Below, in pieces: positions 17,734 through 25,775 of a DNA stretch of 64,000 nucleotides. Position 1 is the stretch's first letter. Each line of letters opens with the position of its first letter. This DNA comes from Streptomyces sp. NBC_01551 (GTDB taxonomy: Bacteria > Actinomycetota > Actinomycetes > Streptomycetales > Streptomycetaceae): contig NZ_JAPEPX010000001.1 in NCBI RefSeq assembly GCF_026339935.1, positions 310,001-374,000 of the forward strand, read 5' to 3'. Made by a program: the position numbers and the translations under genes. Below the pieces are notes generated by a model. That model saw only the letters and a list, made by a program, of their open reading frames with translations. It made no database searches and had not been told where the DNA came from.

Positions 17734-19590
17734 ATGTCCGCAAGCCCCGAACGCGTGAGCACAGAACACACGAGCCAGGAACGCATGAGCCCGGAACGCG
17801 TGAGTCCAGAACGCGTGCGCATCGGACAGACGCATGCCGCCCTTCCGTCCCGCCGGGCGGTCCTCGCCGGGACCGGGGCCGGGGTGCTCGCCGCCACCGT
17901 GCTTCCGGCCGCCGTCGCGCGGGCCTTCGACGGGGCCCCGCTCGGCGAGTACGACGTCGTCGTGGTCGGGTCCGGGGCGGCCGGGATGACCGCCGCGCTC
18001 ACCGCCGCCAAGCGGGGGCTGAGCGTGCTCGTGGTCGAGAAGGCCCCGACCTTCGGCGGTTCGGCCGCGCGGTCCGGGGCGGGCATATGGCTGCCGAACA
18101 ACTCGGTGGTCCTTGGCGCGGGCGTGCCGGACACCCCGGCGAAGGCGGCCGCGTATCTGGCGGCCGTCGTCGGGCCGGAGGTGCCGACCGACCGGCAGCA
18201 GGCGTTCCTCGCCAACGGGCCCCGGATGCTGGACTTCGTGATGGCCAACAGCCCGCTGCGGTTCCGCTTCATGGAGGGGTACAGCGACTACTACCCCAAC
18301 CTGCCGGGCGGCCTGCCGAACGGTCGCTCCATCGAGCCGGTCCAGATCGACGGCCATGTCCTGGGCGCCGAACTCGCCCGCCTGAACCCGGCGTACATGC
18401 CGGTGCCGGACGGGATGGTGGTGTTCAGCCAGGATTACAAGTGGCTCAACCTCGCGGCCGTGAGCGCCAAGGGGCTGGCGGTGTCCACCGAGTGCCTGGC
18501 GCGCGGTACGAAGGCGGCGCTGCGCGGGGAGAAGCCGCTGACCATGGGCCAGGCGCTGGCCGCCGGGCTGCGGGCGGGGCTCCAGCGGGCGGGGGTGCCG
18601 GTGTGGCTGAACAGCCCGCTGGTCGATCTGGTGCAGGAGGGCGGCGCGGTCACCGGGGTGGTGGTGGAGAAGGAGGGCGTACGGGGCGTCGTGCGCGCCC
18701 GCAAGGGTGTCGTCATCGGCTCGGGCGGCTTCGAGCACAACGCGGAGATGCGGGCGCGCTACCAGCAGCAGCCGATCGGGACGCAGTGGTCGGTGGGCGC
18801 GAAGGAGAACACGGGCGACGGGATCCGGGCCGGCGAGCGCGCCGGGGCGGCGCTGGGGCTGATGGAGGACGCCTGGTGGGGGCCGTCGATCCCGCTGCCC
18901 GGCGAGCCGTACTTCTGTCTCGCCGAACGGACGCTGCCGGGCGGGCTGATCGTGAACCGGAACGGGGCGCGGTTCGTCAACGAGGCGGCGCCGTACAGCG
19001 ATGTGGTGCACGTGATGTACGAGAAGGACCGGGGCGCGGTCGGGTCGCACATCCCGGCGTGGCTGATCGTGGATCAGAACTACCGCAACAAGTACCTGTT
19101 CAAGGACATCCTGCCGATGCTGGCCTTCCCGGACGCGTGGTACGAGGCGGGGGCGGCGAAGAAGGCGTGGACGTGGGACGCGCTCGCCGGGCAGATCGGG
19201 GTGCCGGCGGCGGCGCTGCGGGCGACGCTGGGCCGGTTCAACGCACAGGCGTGGAGCGGGAACGACGCCGATTTCCACCGGGGCGACACGGCGTACGACC
19301 ACTACTACACGGACCCGAACGTGCACCCGAACTCGTGCCTGGCGCCGGTCTGGGCGCCGCCGTTCTACGCGTTCAAGATCGTGCCGGGGGATCTCGGGAC
19401 GAAGGGCGGCATCGTGACCGACGCGCGGGCGCGGGCGCTGCGGGCCGACGGATCGGTGATCCGGGGCCTGTGGGCGGCGGGCAACGCGAGCGCGGCGGTG
19501 ATGGGGCACAGCTACGCGGGCGCCGGGTCGACGATCGGGCCCGCGATGACGTTCGGCTACGTGGCGGCCAACGACATCGCGGACGCGTAG
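17734..19590 (+). CDS. kstD: 3-ketosteroid-delta1-dehydrogenase-like flavoprotein
   Basis: A 618-residue FAD flavoprotein from ATG 17734 (GGAG seven bases upstream). The FAD dinucleotide fold starts YDVVVVGSGAAGMTAALTA near residue 73, with VVEKAPTFGGSAARSGAGIW next. The C-terminal FYAFKIVPGDLGTKGGIVTD, GLWAAGNASAAVMGHSYAGA and IGPAMTFGYVAA are the KstD hallmarks. KstD inserts the 1,2 double bond in the steroid A ring. Odd features: an N-terminal extension of about 65 residues with five copies of a pentapeptide (xERVS type) and then an RR-hydrophobic segment (SRRAVLAGTGAGVLAATVLP) resembling a Tat signal, whereas KstD is usually cytoplasmic. The promoter shares its operator with the fatty-acid/steroid genes 18 and 31 kb away. 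Confidence 0.82.
   Translation: MSASPERVSTEHTSQERMSPERVSPERVRIGQTHAALPSRRAVLAGTGAGVLAATVLPAAVARAFDGAPLGEYDVVVVGSGAAGMTAALTAAKRGLSVLVVEKAPTFGGSAARSGAGIWLPNNSVVLGAGVPDTPAKAAAYLAAVVGPEVPTDRQQAFLANGPRMLDFVMANSPLRFRFMEGYSDYYPNLPGGLPNGRSIEPVQIDGHVLGAELARLNPAYMPVPDGMVVFSQDYKWLNLAAVSAKGLAVSTECLARGTKAALRGEKPLTMGQALAAGLRAGLQRAGVPVWLNSPLVDLVQEGGAVTGVVVEKEGVRGVVRARKGVVIGSGGFEHNAEMRARYQQQPIGTQWSVGAKENTGDGIRAGERAGAALGLMEDAWWGPSIPLPGEPYFCLAERTLPGGLIVNRNGARFVNEAAPYSDVVHVMYEKDRGAVGSHIPAWLIVDQNYRNKYLFKDILPMLAFPDAWYEAGAAKKAWTWDALAGQIGVPAAALRATLGRFNAQAWSGNDADFHRGDTAYDHYYTDPNVHPNSCLAPVWAPPFYAFKIVPGDLGTKGGIVTDARARALRADGSVIRGLWAAGNASAAVMGHSYAGAGSTIGPAMTFGYVAANDIADA
17746..17820 (+). repeat. Five 15-bp tandem repeats in the kstD leader
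   Basis: Five consecutive 15-base units of the form CCxGAACGCGTGAGC, with 1-4 differences each, run without interruption and encode PERVS, TEHTS, QERMS, PERVS, PERVR. Several units contain in-frame ATG or GTG codons, so the true start could be within the repeat. Confidence 0.85.
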
Positions 19591-19628
19591 CGCGCCGACC
19601 GGCTTCCGCCGGCCACGCCCCTGTTGCC

Positions 19629-20129
19629 TCAGCCCTGCTGGAAGAGCTCGGCGGGGAGCGGCTTCAGGAGGGCGTAGAGGTCGTCCGTGATGGGCCGGTC
19701 CCAGCTGGCGATGGTGACCAGGACGTTGTCACTGCGGTCGAACTGCACGCAGCTGATCCGGCCCTCGGAGAGCTTGATCTTCCGGACGATGAGGAGGTTG
19801 TCGCCCTGCATGACGGGGCAGTCCTCGATGCCGGTGACCTCGACGTCCTCGTCGTTCTCGAGGGCGTCGAGGAGCTGGGCCACCTCGAACGGGACCTGGC
19901 CGTCGGCGAGGTCCCGGGCGGGGGATCCCTCGGGCAGGTTTCCGATGATCATCGCGGGGCCGCGTCCGCCGAACAGGTCGTAGCGGAGGAAGACGCCCTG
20001 GCAGCTGCCGTCGGGGGCAGGGAGCAGCCCGGCCCCGAGATTGCCCGGCCAGTCCCCCGGGTCCATGGCCAGGACGTCGAAGTCCGGGCCGGCGGGTGTG
20101 GCGGCGCGGTGGCGGCGGAGGAAGGACAT
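19629..20129 (-). CDS. Conserved protein of unknown function
   Basis: A 166-residue soluble, acidic protein. It begins with a short basic segment (FLRRHRAA) and then a run of well-formed coding sequence: FDVLAMDPGDWPGNLGAGL, GVFLRYDLFGGRGPAMIIGN, a Leu/Asp/Glu-rich helix (FEVAQLLDALENDEDVEVTG), LLIVRKIKLSEG and NVLVTIASWDRPIT. I do not recognise the family. There is no signal peptide, membrane helix or catalytic motif. The start at ATG 20129 has no convincing ribosome site. It converges with the kstD-like gene (38 bases between stops) and borders the gene-poor spacer. Confidence 0.75.
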   Translation of the reverse strand: MSFLRRHRAATPAGPDFDVLAMDPGDWPGNLGAGLLPAPDGSCQGVFLRYDLFGGRGPAMIIGNLPEGSPARDLADGQVPFEVAQLLDALENDEDVEVTGIEDCPVMQGDNLLIVRKIKLSEGRISCVQFDRSDNVLVTIASWDRPITDDLYALLKPLPAELFQQG

Positions 20130-21512
20130 GCCGCCATGGTACGTGCCCGAGCCCCTTCCCCGGCCCTGCCCCCCTCATCCCACACCACACCCCGACCCGC
20201 CCCAGCCCCGCTCCCCCAGACCGCGCCCTGTCCCGAACCCAGACCGCACCTCCCACAACACGACCCCGCCCGGCCCTGCCCCGCACCTCCCCCACGCGGC
20301 ACCACCCGACCCCAGCCCCCCACCCGCCACGACGCGGCGCCGCACCTCCCACACCACGACCGGCCCGGCCCTGCCCGCTCCCCCGCACCACCCGGCCCAG
20401 CGCCGCACCCCCCACACCACGGCACCACCCGAGCCCTGCCCGCACCCCCCACACCACGGCACCACCCGAGCCCTGCCCGCACCTCCCACACCGCGAGCCC
20501 GCCCGAACCTGCCCCGCGCCTCCCACAACGCAACCCCGTCCGGGCTCGGCCCTGGGGTGCCTGCCTGCGCACCCGCCCGCCGGCAGGACATGGCACCCCG
20601 GGCGCACTCGGGAGATGCATCCTGGGCTCCGTCCCCGGCCGGCCCGGCTCGCCCCGGCAAGGGCAGCGGGTACGCCCGGCGGATCACGCGCGGGCCCCGC
20701 ATCCCCGGATCATGCTCCAGTGGGCGGCGTGGCCCGCAAGATCGCTCGGCCCGCCCAGACCCGGGGCGCGGCGCACGACGCCAGAGGCACGACGATGCGC
20801 GGGCGGGCCGCCGCGCGGGCCGTTTCCCCATCCCGCCCGCTCCCGAACCGGGCCCCGGAGGGGCGGCCCTGCGGGCACGGCCGCGCCTGCCGCTGCCGGT
20901 ACGGCTGGCAGCCCCTCACGCATCGGCAACCCGTGAGCGCGGTTCGCGGCGTGCCGAAAACGTCGGCCCGTCCGCACCACGAGGCCCACGGCAAGGGAGC
21001 AGCCCTCGGAGCCGGTCAGCGGCGCGCCCGCCGGCGCGGTTCCCGCACCGCCGTCGGCCTAGGGCCCACCAGACCCCGGAACCGCCCAGCCCGGCTCCGT
21101 CCCGGCTCCGCGACAGCAACCCGGGACCCTGCCCGACGGCGGCAACCGCGGAACACCGCCAGCGGTGACGGTCACACGCGCCGTCGGGCCCAGAGCGCGG
21201 TCGGCAAACCGCGCCCCAGGCCGGGCCGGGTCGACACGGCCCCGGGTCGGACGGCCAGCGGCGTGGCGCGGGCGTTCTGTGCCGCCGCCCGGGCTCGGCC
21301 AGAGCCCCGGCCCCGGCCCCGGCGTCATCGGGCCCCGTAGCGGTAGCGGCACCGGCATCGCCCGGAGCGGTGCGGGGTGTTGGCCGGCAGGGGTCGCTTT
21401 CAATTCGACAACAATCGTTGGCTCAATATGGATCTTGTATTTTCAGCCGCCTACTCTGTCCCCCAGGCGTGCACGCCCGCTGATTGCCCTCGGACACAGG
21501 AAGTGCAGGCAG
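20130..21512. other. Gene-poor spacer of 1.4 kb
   Basis: I see no credible gene here. Open frames on both strands are Pro/Arg- or Gly/Arg-rich products of base composition. From 20150 to about 20540 the plus strand is a degenerate C-rich minisatellite. From 20560 to 21380 it is very GC-rich with no recognisable coding pattern, possibly decayed sequence. From about 21395 to 21455 there is a local AT-rich patch (TTCAATTCGACAACAATCG and following), which probably contains the promoter of the operon starting at 21513, though no clean -35/-10 pair stands out. Confidence 0.6.
20404..20477 (+). repeat. Perfect 37-bp tandem duplication within a degenerate C-rich array
   Basis: Two identical 37-base units (20404-20440 and 20441-20477), each starting CGCACCCCCCACACCACGG and ending GAGCCCTGCC. 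Degenerate copies flank them (20340-20376 and 20478-20513, and further related copies from about 20230 to 20540). There are no unique spacers, so it is not a CRISPR array. Confidence 0.85.
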
Positions 21513-22181
21513 ATGATCGAGTCTGTTCCTTCCCTCGACGTGACGCTCACTCAGATCCGGGCGCTCGCCAAGGAGAGGCAACTCAACGTGGACGAGATCC
21601 TCGACATCGAGGCTCTCGCGGCCGGTACCGGCGTCCCCGCCAAGGTGGTCGCCGGGCTGTTGCGGGGCGAGGACGACGCCGGCGAGGCCGGGCCCGCGGA
21701 GACCGCCCGGCGGCGGGCCGTGTTCCTCTGCGCGAGTTCCCGCGATGCCGGCGGGCACCCGTACCCGCCCGCCGACATCGCCGACGCGATCGGCGCCAGC
21801 CCACGGGCCGTCGCCGAGTTCGCGGCCGGTGAGGCGGGAAACCGGCCACCGGACGTGCGGCGCATCGCCCGCTTCTTCGGGCACGACGGCACTTTCCTCA
21901 CCGACACCCCGCCCCAGGCGATCAGCCGCGCACTACAGCCGACACTCCGGTCGCTCCGCCACGTCTCCGGCGGCGACATGATGGCCGACCTCGTCAGCCG
22001 GTACGGGCTCGTCTCCGTCTCCACCCGCAACGCCACCCCGGGCAAGGCCCTCACCCGTACGCAGGAGACACTGCTCCTCGGCATGATCACCGGAATCCTG
22101 TCGTCAGAGCCGGAGTTCGGGCCGGATTCGGAGTTCAAGGCAGAGTCGGAGTTCGAGGCGGAGTCGGAGGGGGTCTCGTGA
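21513..22181 (+). CDS. XRE-like helix-turn-helix regulator of a coupled operon
   Basis: A 222-residue protein from ATG 21513. The N-terminal part (VTLTQIRALAKERQLNVDEI, then LAAGTGVPAKVVAGLLRGE) forms one helical element, and a second XRE-type unit follows at about residues 65-125: RRAVFLCASSRDAGGHPYPP, ADIADAIGASPRAVAEFAAG, PPDVRRIARFFGHDGTFLTD. The C-terminal half is helical and ends in a highly acidic Glu/Phe repeat (SEPEFGPDSEFKAESEFEAE). Its last four bases overlap the start of the metallopeptidase gene (GTGA). The regulator plus HExxH protease layout recalls ImmA/ImmR-type pairs, in which the protease cleaves or controls the regulator; that is inference. Confidence 0.75.
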   Translation: MIESVPSLDVTLTQIRALAKERQLNVDEILDIEALAAGTGVPAKVVAGLLRGEDDAGEAGPAETARRRAVFLCASSRDAGGHPYPPADIADAIGASPRAVAEFAAGEAGNRPPDVRRIARFFGHDGTFLTDTPPQAISRALQPTLRSLRHVSGGDMMADLVSRYGLVSVSTRNATPGKALTRTQETLLLGMITGILSSEPEFGPDSEFKAESEFEAESEGVS

Positions 22182-22744
22182 GTGTCGCCCGTTCCATGCG
22201 CAGGCTGTGCGCCACGCTGACCTCGTCCCTCGACGTCGGCCGCGACCTCGACGCGCCCGTCGATCCGCACACCCTCCTGCGGCGGCTGTGCGACGCGATG
22301 AGCGCCACCCGCGGCGGGCGGCCCATCGTCCTGCGCTTCGAACGCTTCCCCACCCAGCTGACCACTTCCGGCCTGTGGCTGAACATGGAGGACTACGACA
22401 TCGTCGTCGTCGAGAAGTTCACTACCCCTGACCATCAACTCGTCATCCTCGGGCACGAGTTGTGGCACATGCAGGCCGGCCACACGGCCGCCCCGCACGG
22501 CCCCGGCGCAGCCGCCGCGGCCCAGTCCCTGCCCGACGGGCCGGACCTGACCTACGCCGCCGTCGCCGCGCGCTCCCACCACGAGGACGCCCACGAGATC
22601 GAGGCCGAGACCTTCGGGCTGCTCCTCGGCGACCGCTGCCGGGCCTGGCTGTCCGGCGGCGACGGCGCCCCCGGCTCGGTCCGGCGCCACGGCGTGGCCG
22701 GGCGGATCGGGAACACCCTCGGCTATCGCGGACCGAACGGCTGA
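22178..22744 (+). CDS. ImmA/IrrE-like HExxH metallopeptidase
   Basis: A 188-residue protein from GTG 22178. The key motif HELWHMQAGH begins near residue 93 and provides the two His ligands and catalytic Glu of a zinc protease. The preceding segment (LWLNMEDYDIVVVEKFTTP) and the following HEDAHEIEAETFGLLLG, with candidate third-ligand acidic residues, fit the DUF955/ImmA-IrrE pattern, often annotated as the toxin component of a toxin-antitoxin system. Such proteases commonly act on a cognate XRE regulator, here the gene directly upstream with which it overlaps by four bases. No membrane helix or signal peptide. Function as a toxin is unproven. Confidence 0.75.
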   Translation: MSVARSMRRLCATLTSSLDVGRDLDAPVDPHTLLRRLCDAMSATRGGRPIVLRFERFPTQLTTSGLWLNMEDYDIVVVEKFTTPDHQLVILGHELWHMQAGHTAAPHGPGAAAAAQSLPDGPDLTYAAVAARSHHEDAHEIEAETFGLLLGDRCRAWLSGGDGAPGSVRRHGVAGRIGNTLGYRGPNG

Positions 22745-22746
22745 CC

Positions 22747-23964
22747 TTGACCTCGGACAAGTACTACATCCCCTATTTCATCCCGGCGGCGATCCTCACC
22801 CTGGCCTTCGTGATCCGGCTCCCGGTGATGATGAGGTTCTGGCGCAACGACCCCAACGTGCGCAACGTCGGCGGTCTGCTGCTCCTGGGTTCCGCCGTGT
22901 TCTACTTCGGCCGCCCCGCGACCATCGCCGCGCTGAACCGCGCCAGCGGGATCAGCAACTTCGCCGCGCCCGTCGTCTACACGGTGCTCACGCTGTTCTG
23001 CGCCGCCTGCCTGGTGATGATCATCCACTGGCGCGGCGGGAACCCCCGGCGCGTGCGGCGGACCACGTGGACGATCGGCGTGATCTACTCCGCGGTCGTG
23101 GCGGGCCTCTGGATCACCTTCGCCCTCGCCGACGTGCCCGTCGAACGCCTCCGTGACCTGGACACGTACTACGCTAATACGCCCTGGATGCGCGAGCACA
23201 TCCTGCTCTACCTGCTGGCCCACACCACGGCGTGTGCGATCACCTCCGTGGTGACCTGGACCTGGCTGCGCCAGGTTTCGGGCTGGCTGCGCGCCGGCCT
23301 GGTGCTGCTGGTCATCGGGTTCATCCTGAACCTCGCCTACGACACCGTGAAGCTCATCGCCGTGGTGAGCCGCTGGACCGGCAACGACCTGGACTGGCTC
23401 AGCACGTTCGTCGCCCCGCCGCTCGCCGCGGTCTGCGCGCTCTTCGTCGCCGTCGGGTTCATCCTGCCGCACGCCGGTGAGGCGGTGCAGGGCTTCTTGC
23501 TGGACTACCGGCACTACCGCTCCCTCGGGCCGTTCGTGAAGGAGCTGGCCGCCCTCGACACCGGGACGATCCGGCTGCAACGCCGGGCCCCGATGAGCCG
23601 GCGCCTCGTCCACCGCCGGACGCGGATCAGCGACGGACTGCTGCGCCTCCAGCCGTACATGGACCCCGAGGTGCGCCTGCGCGCGCTCGCCGAGGCCACC
23701 GAGCGCGGCGAGAGCCCGGAGCGGGCCACCGCCACGGCCGACGCGGTCGCGGTGATCGCGGCGCTCCACCGGCTGCGCCTCGACGACGAGTTCGACCCCG
23801 AGGCGGAGGCCGGCGGGGAGACCACCCTCTCCGGCGCGCCCGGCGGGATGCCGGCCGCCCCGGATCTGGTCGCCGTCTCCAGGGCCCTGCGCCGTTCCCC
23901 CGCCGTCCATGCCCACCGTGCCCGGTACGGGCCGGCCGACCGTCCAGAGAGCGTGACTTCATGA
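22747..23964 (+). CDS. MAB_1171c-type seven-helix membrane protein
   Basis: A 405-residue protein starting at TTG 22747, two bases after the metallopeptidase stop, without a strong ribosome site, so translation is likely coupled. The first 240 residues contain seven hydrophobic segments, for example IPYFIPAAILTLAFVI, NVGGLLLLGSAVFYFG, VVYTVLTLFCAACLVMII and HILLYLLAHTTACAI. The last 160 residues are cytoplasmic and charged (RDLDTYY lies in a loop; RRLVHRRTRISDGLLRLQPY in the tail). The architecture is that of the MAB_1171c family, called putative transporters without direct evidence; the seven-helix plus tail layout would equally suit a receptor. It overlaps the next gene by ATGA. Confidence 0.8.
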   Translation: MTSDKYYIPYFIPAAILTLAFVIRLPVMMRFWRNDPNVRNVGGLLLLGSAVFYFGRPATIAALNRASGISNFAAPVVYTVLTLFCAACLVMIIHWRGGNPRRVRRTTWTIGVIYSAVVAGLWITFALADVPVERLRDLDTYYANTPWMREHILLYLLAHTTACAITSVVTWTWLRQVSGWLRAGLVLLVIGFILNLAYDTVKLIAVVSRWTGNDLDWLSTFVAPPLAAVCALFVAVGFILPHAGEAVQGFLLDYRHYRSLGPFVKELAALDTGTIRLQRRAPMSRRLVHRRTRISDGLLRLQPYMDPEVRLRALAEATERGESPERATATADAVAVIAALHRLRLDDEFDPEAEAGGETTLSGAPGGMPAAPDLVAVSRALRRSPAVHAHRARYGPADRPESVTS

Positions 23965-25373
23965 GCGATTCGCCGTCCTCCGCGGGCCCGCGCACGGCGG
24001 TCGTCATCGGAGGCAGCCTCGCGGGCATGCTCACCGCCGCCGCGCTCGCCGAGTTCGCCGACGTCGTGGTCGTCGAGCGCGACGTACTGCCCGACGGGCC
24101 CGAGGCGCGCAAGGGGCTGCCGCAGGCCCATCACGCGCATCTGCTGTGGTCCGGCGGGGCGCGGGCCATCGACGCCCTGCTGCCCGGCACCGTGGGGCGG
24201 CTCCTGGACGACGGCGCCCACCGGATCGTGCTGCCGACCAACATGGTCGGATACTCCCCCGCCGGCTGGTTCCGCCGGTGGGCGGAGCAGTCGCACCACG
24301 TCGTGCTCGCCGGGCGGGACCTGCTCGACTGGCACGTACGCCGTTCCGTACGGGCGCTGCCACGTGTCACCATCACCGACCGCACCACGGTGCTGGGCCT
24401 GGCGGGCGACGCCCGGCGCGTGACCGGGGTCCGGGTGCGCGGCGCCGACGGGGCGGAGCGGGTCCTCGCCGCCGATCTGGTGGTCGACGCGTCCGGGCGG
24501 TCCTCCCGTACGCCCTCCTGGCTCGCGGAGTTCGGCCTTCCGGCTGCCGCGGTACGCACGGTCGACCCCGGCCTCGTCTACGCCAGCCGGATCTTCCGGG
24601 CGCCGAAGGACCTCGGGAGCACCTTCCCGGTCGTCGTGAACGTCCAGGCCGATCCGCGCGAGGCCGGCCCGGGGCAGTCCGCGACGCTGGTGCCGATCGA
24701 GGGCGACCGCTGGCTCGTCACGCTGTCCGGCACCCGGGGCGGTGAACCCACCAAGGACCCGGAACTCTTCGAGGCGTTCGCCCGGTCGGTGCGGCATCCG
24801 ATCGTCGGCGAGCTGATCTCCGGGACGGAGCCGCTGACGGACGTCGTGGTCACCCGTACGACGGTCAACCGCCGGCACGCCTACGAGCGGGGCCGGCTGC
24901 CCGAGCGGTTCGTCGTCCTCGGGGACGCGGCCGCCGCCTACAACCCGGTGTACGGGCACGGCATGTCGGTGGCGGCGCAGAGCGCCCTCGCGCTGCGGGA
25001 CACGGTCCGCGCGGTGGGCTGGGCCGCGCCCGGTCTCGGTGCCCGCGCCCAGAAGGCCGTCGCCGGGCCGGTCGGCGCCGCGTGGGCGCTGTCCACCGGC
25101 AACGACGTCTTCTACCCGGGCGCGACCGAGGGCGGCCCGACGCTGGCCGAGCGGATCGGCGCGGCGTACGTGCGCCGCCTGCTCCTGACGAGCACCGGCA
25201 ACGGGCGGGTCGCCCGCGCCGTCACCGATGTGATGACCCTGGAGCGCCCGGCCTCCCGGCTGTTCACCCCGCCGGTGCTGCTGGCGGCGGCCCTGGGACC
25301 GCGCCGCGAGCAGCTGACGCGACCGCCGCTGCGGGAGGCCGAACGCGAGGCGATCGCCGGGATCCTCCCGTAG
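23961..25373 (+). CDS. FAD-dependent oxidoreductase (squalene/geranylgeranyl-type monooxygenase fold)
   Basis: A 470-residue flavoprotein of the PHBH/squalene-epoxidase-like class. It opens with TAVVIGGSLAGMLTAAALAE (GxGxxG-type FAD fold, the second Gly replaced by Ser-Leu-Ala spacing) and VVVVERD, has LVVDASGRSSRTPSWL (the DG-like motif) near residue 173, and FVVLGDAAAAYNPVYGHGMS near 316-335, which binds the FAD pyrophosphate. The C-terminal part is helical. Members hydroxylate or epoxidise lipophilic substrates, or reduce isoprenoids. It is the last gene of the four-gene coupled operon, suggesting that the product is a small-molecule signal or modification tied to the sensor and protease upstream. 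Substrate unknown. Confidence 0.8.
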   Translation: MSDSPSSAGPRTAVVIGGSLAGMLTAAALAEFADVVVVERDVLPDGPEARKGLPQAHHAHLLWSGGARAIDALLPGTVGRLLDDGAHRIVLPTNMVGYSPAGWFRRWAEQSHHVVLAGRDLLDWHVRRSVRALPRVTITDRTTVLGLAGDARRVTGVRVRGADGAERVLAADLVVDASGRSSRTPSWLAEFGLPAAAVRTVDPGLVYASRIFRAPKDLGSTFPVVVNVQADPREAGPGQSATLVPIEGDRWLVTLSGTRGGEPTKDPELFEAFARSVRHPIVGELISGTEPLTDVVVTRTTVNRRHAYERGRLPERFVVLGDAAAAYNPVYGHGMSVAAQSALALRDTVRAVGWAAPGLGARAQKAVAGPVGAAWALSTGNDVFYPGATEGGPTLAERIGAAYVRRLLLTSTGNGRVARAVTDVMTLERPASRLFTPPVLLAAALGPRREQLTRPPLREAEREAIAGILP

Positions 25374-25427
25374 CGGCCGGGGCCGGGGGCTGGACGGGCG
25401 GGAGGAGTGCGAAGCCAGGACTCGGGC

Positions 25428-25758
25428 CCGTCCCCCGGCTGGTCGGTCTCCGACCTGGTCGGACACCTCGGCGGGGTGCACCGCTACCTGACCCGCGTGC
25501 TGCGCGGGCGGCTCGCCGAGCCCCCGGACCCGGCGGACCTCACGCTGTACGGGCTCCCCTCCGACGAGGCGGTACGGGACGCCTGGCCGAAACCGGAACG
25601 GGCACCCGTGCCCGGGGCGTTCCTCGTCTGGTTCGCGGAGGGCGCGCCCAGGACGGGACCAGCGGGATTTTCCTTCCGGGGTCGAGGGCGCGGCGGACGG
25701 CCTTCTCGAAGGCCACCGCCTCGCCGCGGAAGTGGCCGAGGCGGGTGAGGTGGTCCAT
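25428..25758 (-). pseudogene. Scrambled remnant of a mycothiol-dependent maleylpyruvate isomerase-family gene
   Basis: Two pieces of one gene lie head to head. On the minus strand, ATG 25758 (AGGAAGG upstream) opens MDHLTRLGHFRGEAVAFEKA and reaches IPLVPS at about 25651. On the plus strand, 25428-25646 encodes what should follow: PSPGWSVSDLVGHLGGVHRY, LTRVLRGRLAEPPDPADL and VPGAFLVWFAEGA. In the MDMPI/TIGR03083 family these are consecutive (PVPSCPGWxVxDLxxHLGGVHR). The middle part therefore appears inverted relative to the N-terminus, and the C-terminal part is absent. A short CCGTCC at both breakpoints may have mediated the inversion. The gene cannot make a functional protein. Confidence 0.8.
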
Positions 25759-25775
25759 GGGACCTTCCTGCCCCG

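Noticed and set aside
20404..20513. Possible CRISPR array
   Set aside because: The 37-bp units are directly abutting with no unique spacers and are C-rich minisatellite repeats; no cas gene is nearby.
21513..22744. A simple type II toxin-antitoxin module
   Set aside because: The protease and regulator are fused in an operon with a membrane protein and an enzyme, and an HExxH protease is not a typical growth-inhibiting toxin; the toxin label is not supported by the sequence.
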